This document shows, piece by piece, positions 25,832 through 35,369 of a stretch of DNA of 47,500 bases. Source of the stretch: Phenylobacterium sp. (GTDB lineage Bacteria > Pseudomonadota > Alphaproteobacteria > Caulobacterales > Caulobacteraceae); the NCBI RefSeq assembly GCF_024508875.1, contig NZ_JANINU010000056.1:1-47500 (forward strand), read 5' to 3'. Position numbers and translations under genes: made by a program. Below the pieces are notes generated by a model. That model made no database searches. It was not told the origin of the DNA and was given only the letters and a program-made list of their open reading frames with translations. How positions within the stretch are numbered: position 1 is the first letter of the stretch; every line of letters starts with the position of its first letter.

Positions 25832-26863
25832 ATGACGTTCGATCCGACTCTCGACCGCCGCCGGCTTCTCGCCGTGGGCGCCGCGATGGCCGCAGCCGCC
25901 TTGCCGGACGCCGCGCTGGCGCAGGCGTCCGGCCCCAAGCTGCTGAACGTCAGCTACGATCCGACGCGCGAACTCTACAAGGACGTCAACGCGGCCTTCG
26001 TCGAATGGTGGAAGGCCAACGGCGGCAAAGGCGCGCCCACAATCCAGCAGAGCCACGGCGGATCGGGCAAGCAGGCTCGGGCGGTGATCGATGGCCTCGA
26101 GGCCGACGTTGTCACCCTGGCGCTGGCCTACGACATCGACGAGATCGCCGCGCGCGGGAAGCTGCTGCCGGCCAATTGGCAGAGCCGCCTGCCGAACAAC
26201 TCCTGCCCCTACAATTCGACCATCGTGTTCCTGGTCCGGAAGGGCAATCCCAAGGGGATCAAGGACTGGGGCGACCTGATCAGGCCGGGCGTCCAGGTGA
26301 TCACGCCCAATCCGAAGACGTCGGGCGGCGCGCGCTGGAACTATTTGGCGGCCTACGCCTGGGCGCTCAAGCAGCCCGGCGGTTCGCCAGCCAAGGCCGA
26401 GGCCTATCTGTCGGCGCTGTTCAAGAACGTGCCCGTGCTGGACACCGGCGCCCGCGGCTCGACCACGACGTTTGCCGAGCGGGGTCTGGGCGACGTGCTC
26501 CTGGCCTGGGAGAACGAGGCCTACCTCTCGATCGAGGAGTTCGGCCCGAAGTTCGACATCGTCTACCCCAGCCTGTCGATCCTGGCCGAGCCGACGGTGG
26601 CGCTGGTCGACAAGAACGTCGACCGGCACGGGACGCGCGCTGCGGCGCAGCAGTACCTGCGCTTCCTCTACAGCCCGAGGGCCCAGGACCTCATCGGCAA
26701 GAACCACTTCCGGCCGCGCGATGCCAAGGCGCTCGCCAAGTACGGGGCCAAGTTCAAGAAAATCCCGTTGGTGACGGTCGACCAGCAGTTCGGCGGCTGG
26801 CAGAAGGCCCAGGCGACGCACTTTGCCGACGGCGGCGTCTTCGACCGCATCTACAAGCGATAG
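25832..26863 (+). CDS. sbp: Sulfate ABC transporter, periplasmic substrate-binding protein
   Basis: A 343-residue protein of the sulfate/thiosulfate-binding family. It starts with a likely twin-arginine signal ([18 protein letters not shown], cleavage near ALAQA). Family signatures include [15 protein letters not shown], the oxyanion-binding [20 protein letters not shown], and [16 protein letters not shown]. The binding residues contact unsolvated sulfate through the SHGGSGKQ loop. It is the first gene of the cysTWA operon, seven bases before the CysT start. Confidence 0.95.
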   Translation: MTFDPTLDRRRLLAVGAAMAAAALPDAALAQASGPKLLNVSYDPTRELYKDVNAAFVEWWKANGGKGAPTIQQSHGGSGKQARAVIDGLEADVVTLALAYDIDEIAARGKLLPANWQSRLPNNSCPYNSTIVFLVRKGNPKGIKDWGDLIRPGVQVITPNPKTSGGARWNYLAAYAWALKQPGGSPAKAEAYLSALFKNVPVLDTGARGSTTTFAERGLGDVLLAWENEAYLSIEEFGPKFDIVYPSLSILAEPTVALVDKNVDRHGTRAAAQQYLRFLYSPRAQDLIGKNHFRPRDAKALAKYGAKFKKIPLVTVDQQFGGWQKAQATHFADGGVFDRIYKR

Positions 26864-26870
26864 CCCCCGC

Positions 26871-27740
26871 ATGACCGTCGCCGCCCTGGCGCCCGTCGCG
26901 GGCAAGCCTCGCACGCGTTGGAAGGAGCCCAGCATCCTGCCGGGCTTCCCGCTCGCGATGGGCTGGACGCTCACCTACCTCGGCTTGATCGTTGTCCTGC
27001 CGCTGGCCGCGCTCGTGCTGCGGCCGTGGGAGGCGGGCCTGCACGGGGTGTGGGCGACGCTGACCGAGGACCGGGTGCTGGCGGCTCTGCGGCTCAGCTT
27101 CGGGACGTCGCTGCTGGCGGCGCTCACCAATGTGCCGCTGGGCCTGATGGTGGCCTGGACCCTAACCCGCTACGAATTTCCCGGCCGGCGGATCGTCGAC
27201 GCCTTCGTGGACCTGCCCTTCGCCCTGCCGACGGCGGTGGCGGGCATCGCGCTGACCGCCATCTACGGCCCGACGGGCGTGCTGGGCGAGCAGTTCGCGC
27301 AGTTCGGCCTCAAGACGGCCTACAACCCGATCGGGATCTACATTGCGCTGCTGTTCATCGGGTTGCCTTTCGTGGTGCGGACGGTGCAGCCCGTGCTGCA
27401 GGACCTGGACCGCGAGGTCGAGGAAGCCGCCCAGACGCTGGGCGCCACGACGTTCCAGCGCTTCCGGATGGTGGTGCTGCCGGCCGTGCTGCCGGCGCTG
27501 ATCTCCGGCTTCAGCCTGGCTTTCGCCCGCGCGGTCGGCGAGTACGGCAGCGTGATCTTCATCGCCGGCAACATGCCGCTGAAGTCGGAGATCGCCCCGC
27601 TGCTGATCGTGATCAAGCTGGAACAGTACGACTACGCCGGGGCCGCGACCGTGGGGCTGGCGATGCTGGTCATCTCGTTCGGCGCGCTGCTGGGCGTAAA
27701 CTTCCTGCAGATCTTCCTGGCTCGCCGGGGCCGCGCATGA
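26871..27740 (+). CDS. cysT: Sulfate ABC transporter permease CysT
   Basis: A 289-residue integral membrane permease with about six helices. The EAA motif is near residues 184-205 ([21 protein letters not shown]), which docks to CysA, and the conserved end of the family reads [18 protein letters not shown], then [13 protein letters not shown]. The ATG at 26871 follows the binding-protein stop by seven bases. The stop codon overlaps the CysW start (ATGA), so the two permeases are translationally coupled. Confidence 0.95.
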   Translation: MTVAALAPVAGKPRTRWKEPSILPGFPLAMGWTLTYLGLIVVLPLAALVLRPWEAGLHGVWATLTEDRVLAALRLSFGTSLLAALTNVPLGLMVAWTLTRYEFPGRRIVDAFVDLPFALPTAVAGIALTAIYGPTGVLGEQFAQFGLKTAYNPIGIYIALLFIGLPFVVRTVQPVLQDLDREVEEAAQTLGATTFQRFRMVVLPAVLPALISGFSLAFARAVGEYGSVIFIAGNMPLKSEIAPLLIVIKLEQYDYAGAATVGLAMLVISFGALLGVNFLQIFLARRGRA

Positions 27741-28573
27741 ACCCGACCCTCCGCCTGCCGGGCCTTGCGCCCCTGATGCTGGCCGCCACGCTGGCGGTGC
27801 TGGGCGTGCTGATCGTCCTGCCGCTGGGCGTGGTGTTCCACCAAGCCCTCGCCAAGGGCCTCGGCGCCTACATCGAACCGCTGACCCACCCAGACGCACT
27901 GCACGCCATCCGCCTCACCCTGACCGTGGCCGCGATCTCGGTGCCGCTGAACGCCGTCTTCGGCGTGGCGGCCGCCTGGGCGATCGCCAGGTTCGAGTTC
28001 AAGGGCAAGAGCCTGCTGGTCACCTTCATCGACCTGCCGTTCTCGATGTCGCCCGTGGTCTCGGGCCTGGTCTGGGTCCTGCTGTTCGGCGCCCAAGGCT
28101 GGTTCGGCGAGTGGCTGCGCGACCACGACATCAAGATCATCTTCGCCACGAGCGGCCTGGTCTTGGCCACGGTGCTTGTGACCCTGCCGTTCGTTGCGCG
28201 CGAGCTGATCCCGCTCATGCAGGACCAGGGCGCCGACGAGGAGGCCGCGGCGCTGACGCTCGGCGCCGGCGGCTGGACCACTTTCCGGCGGGTGACGCTA
28301 CCCAACATCAAGTGGGCGCTGCTGTACGGCGTCCTCCTGTGCAACGCCCGCGCCATGGGTGAGTTTGGCGCGGTCTCCGTCGTCTCCGGCAGCGTGAGGG
28401 GTGTGACCACCACTTTGCCGCTCCACGTCGAGGTGCTCTACAATGACTACGAATTCGTCGGCGCATTCGCGGCAGCCTCGATCCTGGCCGGCCTCGGGCT
28501 CGTCACCCTGGTCCTCAAGACCGTCCTCGAATGGCGTCATTCCGGTGAACTTTCGGCAGGCCGACGACACTAG
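27737..28573 (+). CDS. cysW: Sulfate ABC transporter permease CysW
   Basis: A 278-residue membrane permease and partner of CysT. The EAA loop reads [20 protein letters not shown], and the family ending is [25 protein letters not shown] and [16 protein letters not shown]. Start ATG at 27737 overlaps the cysT stop by four bases. Its last 29 bases overlap the start proposed for cysA. Confidence 0.95.
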   Translation: MNPTLRLPGLAPLMLAATLAVLGVLIVLPLGVVFHQALAKGLGAYIEPLTHPDALHAIRLTLTVAAISVPLNAVFGVAAAWAIARFEFKGKSLLVTFIDLPFSMSPVVSGLVWVLLFGAQGWFGEWLRDHDIKIIFATSGLVLATVLVTLPFVARELIPLMQDQGADEEAAALTLGAGGWTTFRRVTLPNIKWALLYGVLLCNARAMGEFGAVSVVSGSVRGVTTTLPLHVEVLYNDYEFVGAFAAASILAGLGLVTLVLKTVLEWRHSGELSAGRRH

Positions 28574-29621
28574 CTCCGCGACCGCGCTCGAGATCAAAGG
28601 GGTCTCGAAGGCCTTCGGCCGCTTCCCGGCGCTGAAGAACGTCTCGCTCCAGGCCAAGGACAAGGAGTTCCTGGCGCTGCTCGGCCCGTCGGGCTCGGGC
28701 AAGACCACGCTGCTGCGCGTGCTGGCCGGGCTGGAGAAGCCCGACGCGGGCGAGGTGCGCTTCGGCGACGAGGACTTTCTGGCGCTGCCCGTGCGCCGGC
28801 GGAAGGTGGGCATGGTGTTCCAGCACTACGCCCTGTTCCGCCACATGACCGTGGCCCAGAATATCGCCTTCGGCCTCACGGTACGGAAGCGGTCGGAAAA
28901 GCCCAGCAAGTCCGAGATCGCCGACCGGGTGAACCACCTGCTGCAACTCGTGCAGCTCGAAGGGCTCGACAAGCGCTTTCCCTCGCAGCTCTCGGGCGGC
29001 CAGCGGCAGCGCGTGGCCCTGGCCCGGGCGCTGGCCATCGAGCCCAAGATGCTGCTGCTGGACGAGCCGTTCGGCGCGTTGGACGCCCAGGTGCGCCGTG
29101 AGCTGCGCCGCTGGCTGCGCGAGCTGCACGACCGCGCTGGTGTGACCACCGTCTTCGTGACCCACGACCAGGAGGAGGCGTTGGACCTGGCCGACCGCGT
29201 GGCGATCCTGAAGGACGGCGAGCTGGTCCAGTTGGGGGCGCCGAACGAGGTGTACGAGCATCCGGCCAATCCGTTCGTCTTCGACTTCCTGGGCCAGGCC
29301 TGCCGGCTCCGCGGCGTGGTCGAGGGCGCGCGGTTGCGGGTGGCCGACTGGGAATCGGCCGCGCCGACCGGCGCGCCGCAGGGCGCCGTCGAGGTGTTCT
29401 TCCGTCCGGACGAGGTGGCCTTCGCGCCGGCCGACGGCGCCGGGCTGGCGGCCGAGGTGAAGGGCGTGGCGCAGCGCGGACCGGACGTGCGGATCGACTG
29501 CCTGGTGGAAGGCGCGCCTATGGAGCTGGTCGGCCACGGGCCGACGCTGCCGCCGGGCGTGACGCCCGGGCTTTCGGTGCGGATCAAGCCGCTCCGTCCA
29601 CAGGTTTACGCCGCGGGTTGA
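28545..29621 (+). CDS. cysA: Sulfate ABC transporter ATP-binding protein CysA
   Basis: A 358-residue ATPase. Walker A GPSGSGKT (47-54), signature [16 protein letters not shown], Walker [13 protein letters not shown] and the switch [10 protein letters not shown] are all intact, so it should be active. The C-terminal part is the regulatory TOBE-like domain ([14 protein letters not shown], then [16 protein letters not shown]). The only sensible start in this frame is the GTG at 28545, overlapping cysW by 29 bases, with a poor ribosome site; coupling to cysW translation is likely. It energises the CysT-CysW channel. Confidence 0.93.
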   Translation: MNFRQADDTSSATALEIKGVSKAFGRFPALKNVSLQAKDKEFLALLGPSGSGKTTLLRVLAGLEKPDAGEVRFGDEDFLALPVRRRKVGMVFQHYALFRHMTVAQNIAFGLTVRKRSEKPSKSEIADRVNHLLQLVQLEGLDKRFPSQLSGGQRQRVALARALAIEPKMLLLDEPFGALDAQVRRELRRWLRELHDRAGVTTVFVTHDQEEALDLADRVAILKDGELVQLGAPNEVYEHPANPFVFDFLGQACRLRGVVEGARLRVADWESAAPTGAPQGAVEVFFRPDEVAFAPADGAGLAAEVKGVAQRGPDVRIDCLVEGAPMELVGHGPTLPPGVTPGLSVRIKPLRPQVYAAG

Positions 29622-29653
29622 ATCCAAAGGGCCGGGTCGCGCGTTGAGGGCGC

Positions 29654-29890
29654 ATGACCGAGCCCCTTCCGCGCCGCTTCTGTGTCCACGGCGTCGCCGA
29701 GATGGCCTCTCGCGCGCATGTCGTCGAAGGCGTCAGTTTCGAGGACGCCGCCTTGCACTTCCTCGGCGAACACCATCCCGTGGCCGGGTTCGAAGACGAC
29801 GTGAGCCTCTATGTCGAGGACCTGGAAACCGGCGAGCGCCAGTGCTTCCGTATCGACCCCGACACAGGCGAGACGGCGCCCTGCGAGTAA
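29654..29890 (+). CDS. Small conserved protein, probably DUF5961
   Basis: A 78-residue acidic, soluble protein starting MTEPLPRRFCVHGVAEM, with SFEDAALHFLGEHHP and the ending ETGERQCFRIDPDTGETAPC. This pattern resembles the small alphaproteobacterial family DUF5961, whose role is not known. It has three cysteines but no CxxC, no signal and no membrane segment. It lies 32 bases behind cysA in the same direction and may be read from the same transcript, though a sulfur role is only positional. It converges with the aminopeptidase gene. Confidence 0.75.
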   Translation: MTEPLPRRFCVHGVAEMASRAHVVEGVSFEDAALHFLGEHHPVAGFEDDVSLYVEDLETGERQCFRIDPDTGETAPCE

Positions 29891-29899
29891 GCGGACGGC

Positions 29900-32503
29900 T
29901 TACCCGCCGTTCGCCGATAGCCAGCGGTCCATCTCCGGCACGCGGTCCTTGATGACGCCCAAACGATAACGGACGGCCGCTTCGGCCTTCTCGACTTCGC
30001 CGCGGGTGGACGCCGGCACCGTGGCCTTCAGCCTCGCAAGCTTGTCCAGCATCGCCGGATCGCGCGAGCCGTCGCCGAGTCCGGCGAAGTAGGTGATGCG
30101 GCTGGTGGGTTCGAGGAATTCTTCCAGCTTGGCCCGGTTCGCGATGGCGAAGTCGTAGGCCTTGTCGGGGAACATCCCGGAGACCGCCGCGATGAGGCCG
30201 GGCACTTCGGTCGGTTGCGGTTCGCCGCTCAGGGCCAGGGCCAGGGTGCGATCGGCGAGCGCCGGATCGGCGCTCGAGCCCAGGTAGGCGTAGAGGCGGG
30301 CGCGGTCGGTGGCGTCCTTCGACGCCTTGGCCTTTTCGTGGATCGCTTCCCAGGTCGCCGGGTCGGCGTTGGCGGCGACGATGGAGAGGACGGTGCGCCG
30401 CTGGGCGCCGGTGAGCGTGGACGGATCGTTGAGCCAAGCGTCGAAGCGGCGGCGGGCCTCCGCTACGGTCGCGGCGTCGCCCAGCTCGCCCAGTTGGCTG
30501 AGGACGGTGCGGCGCGTGACGGCGGCGTTGTCGCTTTCCCCCGCCTTTGAGTCCCAGCCCAGGCGAGCGGCGACCGGCGCCAGGCGGGCGCGGGCGAACG
30601 TCCGGTAGGCGGCCTGACCGCTGCGACCGTCGTACAGCCAGTCGAGGGCGCCAAGCTGGCCGGAGAGGGCGTCGACGACGACCGGGTCGGCGTCGGCCGG
30701 CGTGTTCTTCGCCAAGGCCAGGAAGTCGCTCATGGGCGCCAGGCCCGCTTCGCCCAGGGCGCGGCTGTCGTAGAGCAGGCCAAGCTGGTCCGCGGCGGAC
30801 AGCTTCGGGAAGTCCGGCGTCAGCTTCGCCCAGAGGTCGGGCGAATAGGCGCTGCGGAGGTAGCCGGTCTGGCCGGCGTTGATCACGACGGGGGCCTGGG
30901 CCGGCACGGTCTTCGGCGCGGTGGCGCTGACAAGCTCCTGCCACTGGCCGTTGGCGGCCTGGACGGCCACCGGTGTGCGCCAAGTCTGCGGCTTGCGCTG
31001 GCTGGCGTCGACGCCGAAGCGCTCCTGGGTCAGCACGACCCCGGAGCCGACTTCCTTCGCGCGGATGAGCGGCACGCCGGGCTGCAGCAGAAAGTCATGC
31101 GCGACATCGACGACCTTCTTCGACGGGGCGACCTTGCCGAGCGCGTTCCAGAGGTCCCCGCTGACCGCGTTCCGGTAGGCGTGGTCCTTGATGTACGCCT
31201 GCACGCCCGCCCGGAAGGCGTCCTCGCCGACGTAGGTCTCCAGCATGCGGATGACCGCCTGGCCCTTCTGGTAGGTGATGGCGTCGAAGGCGTTGGCGGC
31301 GGCGAACACGTCGGGGATGTCGGCGATCACCGGATGGGTGCCCGCGCGGCTGTCCAGGCGCATGGCGCTCTGCTGGCCGGCCTGGGTGGAGAGCCAGACC
31401 TTCCACTCGGGGTGGAAGTGATCGGTGGCCTTGTTCTCCATCCACGAGGCGAAGCCCTCGTTCAGCCAGAGGTCGTCCCACCAGGCCATGGTGACCAGGT
31501 CGCCGAACCACTGGTGGGCCATCTCGTGGGCCACGACGATGAAGACGTTCTGCTTGTCGGCCTCGGTGGAGAGCTTCGGATCGATCAGCAGCGCGTAGTC
31601 GAAGTAGAAGATGGCGCCCCAGTTCTCCATGGCCGCGAAGAACTGGCTGTTGCCGGGGCCGGCGACGAGGTCGAGCTTGGGCAGGGGGTAGGGCGTGCCG
31701 AACCAGTCCTCGTAGTAGGGCAGCAGCTTGACGGCGGCATCGAGGGCGAACTCGCCCCGAGCCGCGTCGCCCTTGCGCACGATAACTCCCACGTCGGTCT
31801 TGCCGACCTGCTTGTGGATACGCTCGAAATCCCCGAGCGCCAGGAACAGCAGGTAGGAGCTCATCTTCGGGCTGTCGGCGAAGCGGACGAGGTGGCGGCC
31901 GCCGGCGTCCTGTTCGGTTCCCGGCATGTTCGAGACGGCCATCTGGCCGGCGGGCGCCTCGACGCTCAGGGAGAAGACCGACTTCACGCCCGGCTCGTCC
32001 CACATGGGGGCGAAGCGGCGGGCGTCCGAGTTCTCGAACTGGGTGAAAAGCGCCCGATGCTTCGTGCCGTCGGCGTCCTCGTAGTCCAGGGCGAACAGGC
32101 CCGAGGCCTGCTGGTAGATCTTGCCCGTGTAATCGATGGACAGCGTGTACTTGCCCGGGGTCAAGGGCTTGTCGAAGACGAAGGCGGCGGTCTGCTGCTG
32201 GTCGTCCAGCACGATCTTCGGCGCGGCGTCGCGGCCCGCGAGGCCGACCTTGCCGAACGCCAGGTCGGCGGCGTTGAGCACGATCCGGTCGGTGGGCTTG
32301 AGGACGGTGACGTCGATCTTGGCCACGCCCGAGAACTTCAGGTTGGCCGCGTCGGGACGGATGGTGATGTCGTAGCGGTCTGGCCGCACATCGGCCGGCA
32401 GGACGATCCGCTTGGACGCCGCGGGCTTCGCCGGCGCCGCGACGGCGAGGGCAGGGGCGGCGGTCGCCACGGCGAGGGCGGCGGCGGCGGCAAGAAATTT
32501 CAT
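29900..32503 (-). CDS. M1-family metallo-aminopeptidase (exported)
   Basis: An 867-residue zinc aminopeptidase. After a signal peptide (about 1-24, MKFLAAAAALAVATAAPALA) come the N-terminal beta domain, the substrate-binding AAMEN motif (290-294, in place of the usual GAMEN or GGMEN) and the catalytic HEMAHQWFGD (His326, Glu327, His330) with the third zinc ligand Glu349 in WLNEGFASW. The C-terminal half is the long helical ERAP1-like domain. It removes N-terminal residues from peptides in the periplasm. Start ATG at 32503 gives the signal peptide; a few codons of frame upstream do not. It is followed downstream by convergent transcription and lies 61 bases behind the efflux pump gene, possibly in the same transcript. 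Confidence 0.95.
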   Translation of the reverse strand: MKFLAAAAALAVATAAPALAVAAPAKPAASKRIVLPADVRPDRYDITIRPDAANLKFSGVAKIDVTVLKPTDRIVLNAADLAFGKVGLAGRDAAPKIVLDDQQQTAAFVFDKPLTPGKYTLSIDYTGKIYQQASGLFALDYEDADGTKHRALFTQFENSDARRFAPMWDEPGVKSVFSLSVEAPAGQMAVSNMPGTEQDAGGRHLVRFADSPKMSSYLLFLALGDFERIHKQVGKTDVGVIVRKGDAARGEFALDAAVKLLPYYEDWFGTPYPLPKLDLVAGPGNSQFFAAMENWGAIFYFDYALLIDPKLSTEADKQNVFIVVAHEMAHQWFGDLVTMAWWDDLWLNEGFASWMENKATDHFHPEWKVWLSTQAGQQSAMRLDSRAGTHPVIADIPDVFAAANAFDAITYQKGQAVIRMLETYVGEDAFRAGVQAYIKDHAYRNAVSGDLWNALGKVAPSKKVVDVAHDFLLQPGVPLIRAKEVGSGVVLTQERFGVDASQRKPQTWRTPVAVQAANGQWQELVSATAPKTVPAQAPVVINAGQTGYLRSAYSPDLWAKLTPDFPKLSAADQLGLLYDSRALGEAGLAPMSDFLALAKNTPADADPVVVDALSGQLGALDWLYDGRSGQAAYRTFARARLAPVAARLGWDSKAGESDNAAVTRRTVLSQLGELGDAATVAEARRRFDAWLNDPSTLTGAQRRTVLSIVAANADPATWEAIHEKAKASKDATDRARLYAYLGSSADPALADRTLALALSGEPQPTEVPGLIAAVSGMFPDKAYDFAIANRAKLEEFLEPTSRITYFAGLGDGSRDPAMLDKLARLKATVPASTRGEVEKAEAAVRYRLGVIKDRVPEMDRWLSANGG

Positions 32504-32564
32504 CTTCAGGGACTCGGGCGGCAAGAAACGAAGCGCGCAACTTAGGCGGCCGGGAAGGCCATTC

Positions 32565-34022
32565 CTAGGCGGGTTTCCGACCGTTCATCTCATCCCCCGC
32601 GTCCGCCGGCAGACGGGCGAACCAGATCATCGAGATCATGGTCACCAGGCCGATGATTACGAAGGCGGGCGACACCACCTCGGCCGTCAGTCGGTCGGCG
32701 CCGCGCCAGACCATGAGGATGTGCAGGAGGCTGGCCGACAGCCCGATGCCGATGGATTGCACCAGCTGCTGCACCATCGAGGAGGTGGTGGCGGCGCGGC
32801 TCATCTCGTCCGATTCTATGTCCGCGTAGGCGAGGCCGTTCAGCGAGGTGAACTGAAGCGAGCGGAAGAAGCCCCCGACGCCCAGCACCAGCATGATGGC
32901 CCAGTGTGGCCAGTCGGGCCGGAAGAAGGCGTAGGCGATGAAACTCAGGCCGACGATCACGGCGTTCACCAGCAGCACGGAACGGAAGCCGAAGCGGCGC
33001 AGGATGGGTGGGGCGGTGGTCTTCATCACCAGGGCGCCGACGGCCGAGATGAAGGTCATGGTCCCGGCGGCGAACGCGCTCATGCCGAACGCGACCTGGA
33101 GCAGCATGGCGAGCAGGAAGGGATTCGCCCCCATGGCGACACGCATGAAGCCGCCGCCGATGACCGACGCGGCGAAGGTCTTCTTACGGAAGATCTCGAG
33201 GTGGACCACGGCGTGCGGGGTGTGCCCGGCGTGCCAGCCGTAGATCGCCAAGCTGAGGGCGCCAACGACGAAGAGGCCGGCCACCGCGAGTGAACTCAGC
33301 GCGTCGCGACCGAGGTTCTCGAAGCCGAAGATGAGCGCGGCGAGACCGAGGCCGGTGAGGACGATGCCGGGAACATCGACGGGCGGCGGATCCTGCTCGC
33401 GCACCTCGGGCACGTGGCGATTCACCAGGAAGAGGCCGACCGCAGCGATCGGCAGGTTCATGAAGAAGATCCAGCGCCAGTCCGCGAAGGTGACGATCGC
33501 GCCGCCGATGACGGGACCGACAACAGGGCCCAGTAGCGCCGGCATGGTCACCACCGAGAGCGCGCCCACCAACTCGCTCTTCGGCGTGGTGCGCAGCAAC
33601 ACGAGCCGGCCGACCGGCATCAGCGTTGCGCCTGCCGCGCCCTGGATGAAGCGGAACAGGATCAACTGCCACAGCGCGCCGGTGAAGCCGCAAGCCGCGG
33701 AGCCGGCGGCGTAGAGCACGATCGAGATCATGAAGACCCGCCGCGCCCCGAAGCGGTCGGCTAGCCAGCCCGACAGCGGCAGGAAGATCGCGGACGAGAG
33801 CAGGTAGACGGTGATGGCGATGTTGAGTCGCAGCGGCTCGACGCCGAATGTGCGGGCCATCGCCGGCAAGGCGTTGGTGATCACCGTGGCGTTCAGCGTC
33901 TGCATCAGCATGGCCGAGCCGATGATGGCCGGGATCAGCCAGCCGCGGACCGCTTCGCCGGCGTCCTTCGGCGCGGCGGCCTCCGGCGCGGCGCCCTGCA
34001 GCGGCTCGTCCGTCGGGCTCAT
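32565..34022 (-). CDS. DHA2-family (EmrB/QacA-like) multidrug efflux transporter
   Basis: A 485-residue major facilitator protein with about 13-14 membrane helices. Motif C-like and A-like signatures are visible: helix 1 region MLMQTLNATVITNALPAMA, motif A GWLADRFGARRVF, and GPVVGPVIGGAIVTFADWRW in helix 5, characteristic of drug:H+ antiporters. The substrate is probably an organic toxicant. Its ATG overlaps the stop of the upstream marR gene (ATGA), so the regulator and pump are co-translated and the operator ahead of marR should govern both. Confidence 0.93.
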   Translation of the reverse strand: MSPTDEPLQGAAPEAAAPKDAGEAVRGWLIPAIIGSAMLMQTLNATVITNALPAMARTFGVEPLRLNIAITVYLLSSAIFLPLSGWLADRFGARRVFMISIVLYAAGSAACGFTGALWQLILFRFIQGAAGATLMPVGRLVLLRTTPKSELVGALSVVTMPALLGPVVGPVIGGAIVTFADWRWIFFMNLPIAAVGLFLVNRHVPEVREQDPPPVDVPGIVLTGLGLAALIFGFENLGRDALSSLAVAGLFVVGALSLAIYGWHAGHTPHAVVHLEIFRKKTFAASVIGGGFMRVAMGANPFLLAMLLQVAFGMSAFAAGTMTFISAVGALVMKTTAPPILRRFGFRSVLLVNAVIVGLSFIAYAFFRPDWPHWAIMLVLGVGGFFRSLQFTSLNGLAYADIESDEMSRAATTSSMVQQLVQSIGIGLSASLLHILMVWRGADRLTAEVVSPAFVIIGLVTMISMIWFARLPADAGDEMNGRKPA

Positions 34023-34453
34023 GCATCCACCAGTCGGAGGAGGGGGCCGGTCGCGGCCTCGATCAGCGCGCGCTCCTCGGGGGCGAGGCGGGCGAGGCGT
34101 GCCGCCAGCCAGTCGTTCCGCTCGCGGCGTATGACGTCCAGCTTGCGCGTGCCGGCGTCGGTGATCGTCAATCCCGAGCGGCGGCCGTCCTCAGCGTCGT
34201 CGCTGCGCGCTACCAGGCCCTCGGCTTCCAGGCGCTTGATGTGGGCGCTCATGGTGGGGCGGGTGATCTTCTCCGCCTCGGCCAGGGCGCTGACCCCGAT
34301 TCCCGGGTGCTTGGTGATGTGGCCCAGAAGCAGGGCGTCCTGGGCCGACAGTCCAACCTTCTGCGCCTCCAGCCGCAGCCGCCGCGAGACACGCAGCAGG
34401 GCGGGCCGGAGGGCTTCGGCGAGAGCAATGATGTCGGGCGGCGTGTCGGGCAT
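34019..34453 (-). CDS. MarR-family transcriptional regulator
   Basis: A 144-residue winged-helix repressor. The DNA-binding region reads IGVSALAEAEKITRPTMSAH, then IKRLEAEGLVARSDDAEDGR and the wing RSGLTITDAG. Helices at both ends form the dimer interface. MarR proteins release DNA when a phenolic or drug-like ligand binds. Expression with the efflux pump is shown by the 4-base overlap, and a palindrome directly ahead of its ATG points to autoregulation. It is divergent from the ArsR-SRPBCC-GST operon. Confidence 0.93.
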   Translation of the reverse strand: MPDTPPDIIALAEALRPALLRVSRRLRLEAQKVGLSAQDALLLGHITKHPGIGVSALAEAEKITRPTMSAHIKRLEAEGLVARSDDAEDGRRSGLTITDAGTRKLDVIRRERNDWLAARLARLAPEERALIEAATGPLLRLVDA

Positions 34454-34564
34454 ATTAGTTAGGTCGCCAAACTATCTACTGTGGGAGATAGACTCGCGCA
34501 AGGGCGGGGTTGACGCAGGCGAGACGTTTCTATTTAACGAGTGTGTTATTTAACGAAATAGCTA
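34454..34564. promoter_or_regulatory. Divergent control region with MarR-type and ArsR-type operators
   Basis: The 111 bases between marR and arsR hold three repeats. TAGTT-N9-AACTA (34456-34474) sits two bases ahead of the marR ATG and is symmetric at 14 of 19 positions. CTATCT-N8-AGATAG (34472-34491) is a perfect 6-bp dyad. On the other side a direct repeat of TATTTAACGA (34531-34540 and 34547-34556) spaced by 16 bases lies within the arsR leader. Confidence 0.6.
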
Positions 34565-34912
34565 ATGATGTCGCAGCTCGATCCGCTCAGCGCCACCTTC
34601 GCCGCCCTGGCCGATCCCACCCGCCGCGCGATCCTGGCGCGGCTAAGCGAGGGAGAGGCTACGGTCGGCGAACTGGCCCAACCCTTCGAGATCAGCCTGC
34701 CGGCGATCTCGCGCCACCTGAAGGTGCTGCAGGCCGCGGGCCTGATTTCCCAGGGGCGTGAGGCACAGCGCCGGCCTTGCAGGTTGGAGTTGCGGACGTT
34801 GCGCGCGGCCGACGATTGGATGGGGCGCTACCGCCGGTTCTGGCAGGGCGCGTTCGACGGCATGGACCAGTACCTGGCCGAGATTCAGAAGGAGGACCAC
34901 GATGGCGAGTAG
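34565..34912 (+). CDS. ArsR-family winged-helix repressor
   Basis: A 115-residue regulator of the ArsR type paired with an SRPBCC gene. The HTH is FAALADPTRRAILARLSEGE, then TVGELAQPFEISLPAISRHLKVLQAAGLI. It lacks the CxC metal-binding motif, so it is not a metal sensor; many such proteins sense an organic ligand or work with the SRPBCC partner. ATG codons at 34565 and 34568 are both possible. Its stop overlaps the start of the SRPBCC gene by 11 bases, so translation is coupled. Confidence 0.9.
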   Translation: MMSQLDPLSATFAALADPTRRAILARLSEGEATVGELAQPFEISLPAISRHLKVLQAAGLISQGREAQRRPCRLELRTLRAADDWMGRYRRFWQGAFDGMDQYLAEIQKEDHDGE

Positions 34913-35369
34913 AGCCGTGGCCGACGACGAGCTGCTGATCGACCGGGTGTTCGCCGCGCCACCCGACCTGGTCTTCGCGATGTGGGCGAGCGCCCGGCAC
35001 TTCAAGGCCTGGCTGGGCCCGGTGGGCTTCACCTGCACCCAGGCGGACCTCGACTTCCGCGAGGGCGGCGACTGGAGCGCGACCATGGTCTCGGCCCAGC
35101 ACGGCGAGGCGCGGATGGGCGGCCGCTACCTGGAGATCGAGCCGGACCGGCGCATCGTCATGACTTTCCGGTGGCTGAATGGCGAGCCTGACCCGGAGAC
35201 GGTGGTCACCCTGACGTTCACGCCCGTCGACGGCGGGACGCTGCAGTCCTTCCACCAGACCCCTTTCGAGAACGTCCCGCGCCGCGACAGCCACGTCGGC
35301 GGCTGGAGCGAGGCGTTCGACAGCGAGCGGGCCTATCTTGAAACCCAGGTCCAGGAGCCGGTCCAATGA
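34902..35369 (+). CDS. SRPBCC/AHSA1-like ligand-binding protein
   Basis: A 155-residue START-like protein with the AHSA1 pattern (LLIDRVFAAPPDLVFAMWAS, KAWLGPVGFTC, then MGGRYLEIEPDRRIVMTF and HVGGWSEAFDSE). The fold encloses a hydrophobic cavity. Translation starts at the ATG at 34902 inside the end of arsR, and its stop overlaps the GST start (ATGA). ArsR-AHSA1 pairs are a recurrent bacterial operon form in which the AHSA1 protein probably binds or alters the inducer; that role is inference. Confidence 0.92.
   Translation: MASRAVADDELLIDRVFAAPPDLVFAMWASARHFKAWLGPVGFTCTQADLDFREGGDWSATMVSAQHGEARMGGRYLEIEPDRRIVMTFRWLNGEPDPETVVTLTFTPVDGGTLQSFHQTPFENVPRRDSHVGGWSEAFDSERAYLETQVQEPVQ

Noticed and set aside
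31097..32545. A 482-codon open frame on the plus strand opposite the M1 aminopeptidase
   Set aside because: It mirrors the codon structure of the real gene, has low-complexity composition and no recognisable motif.
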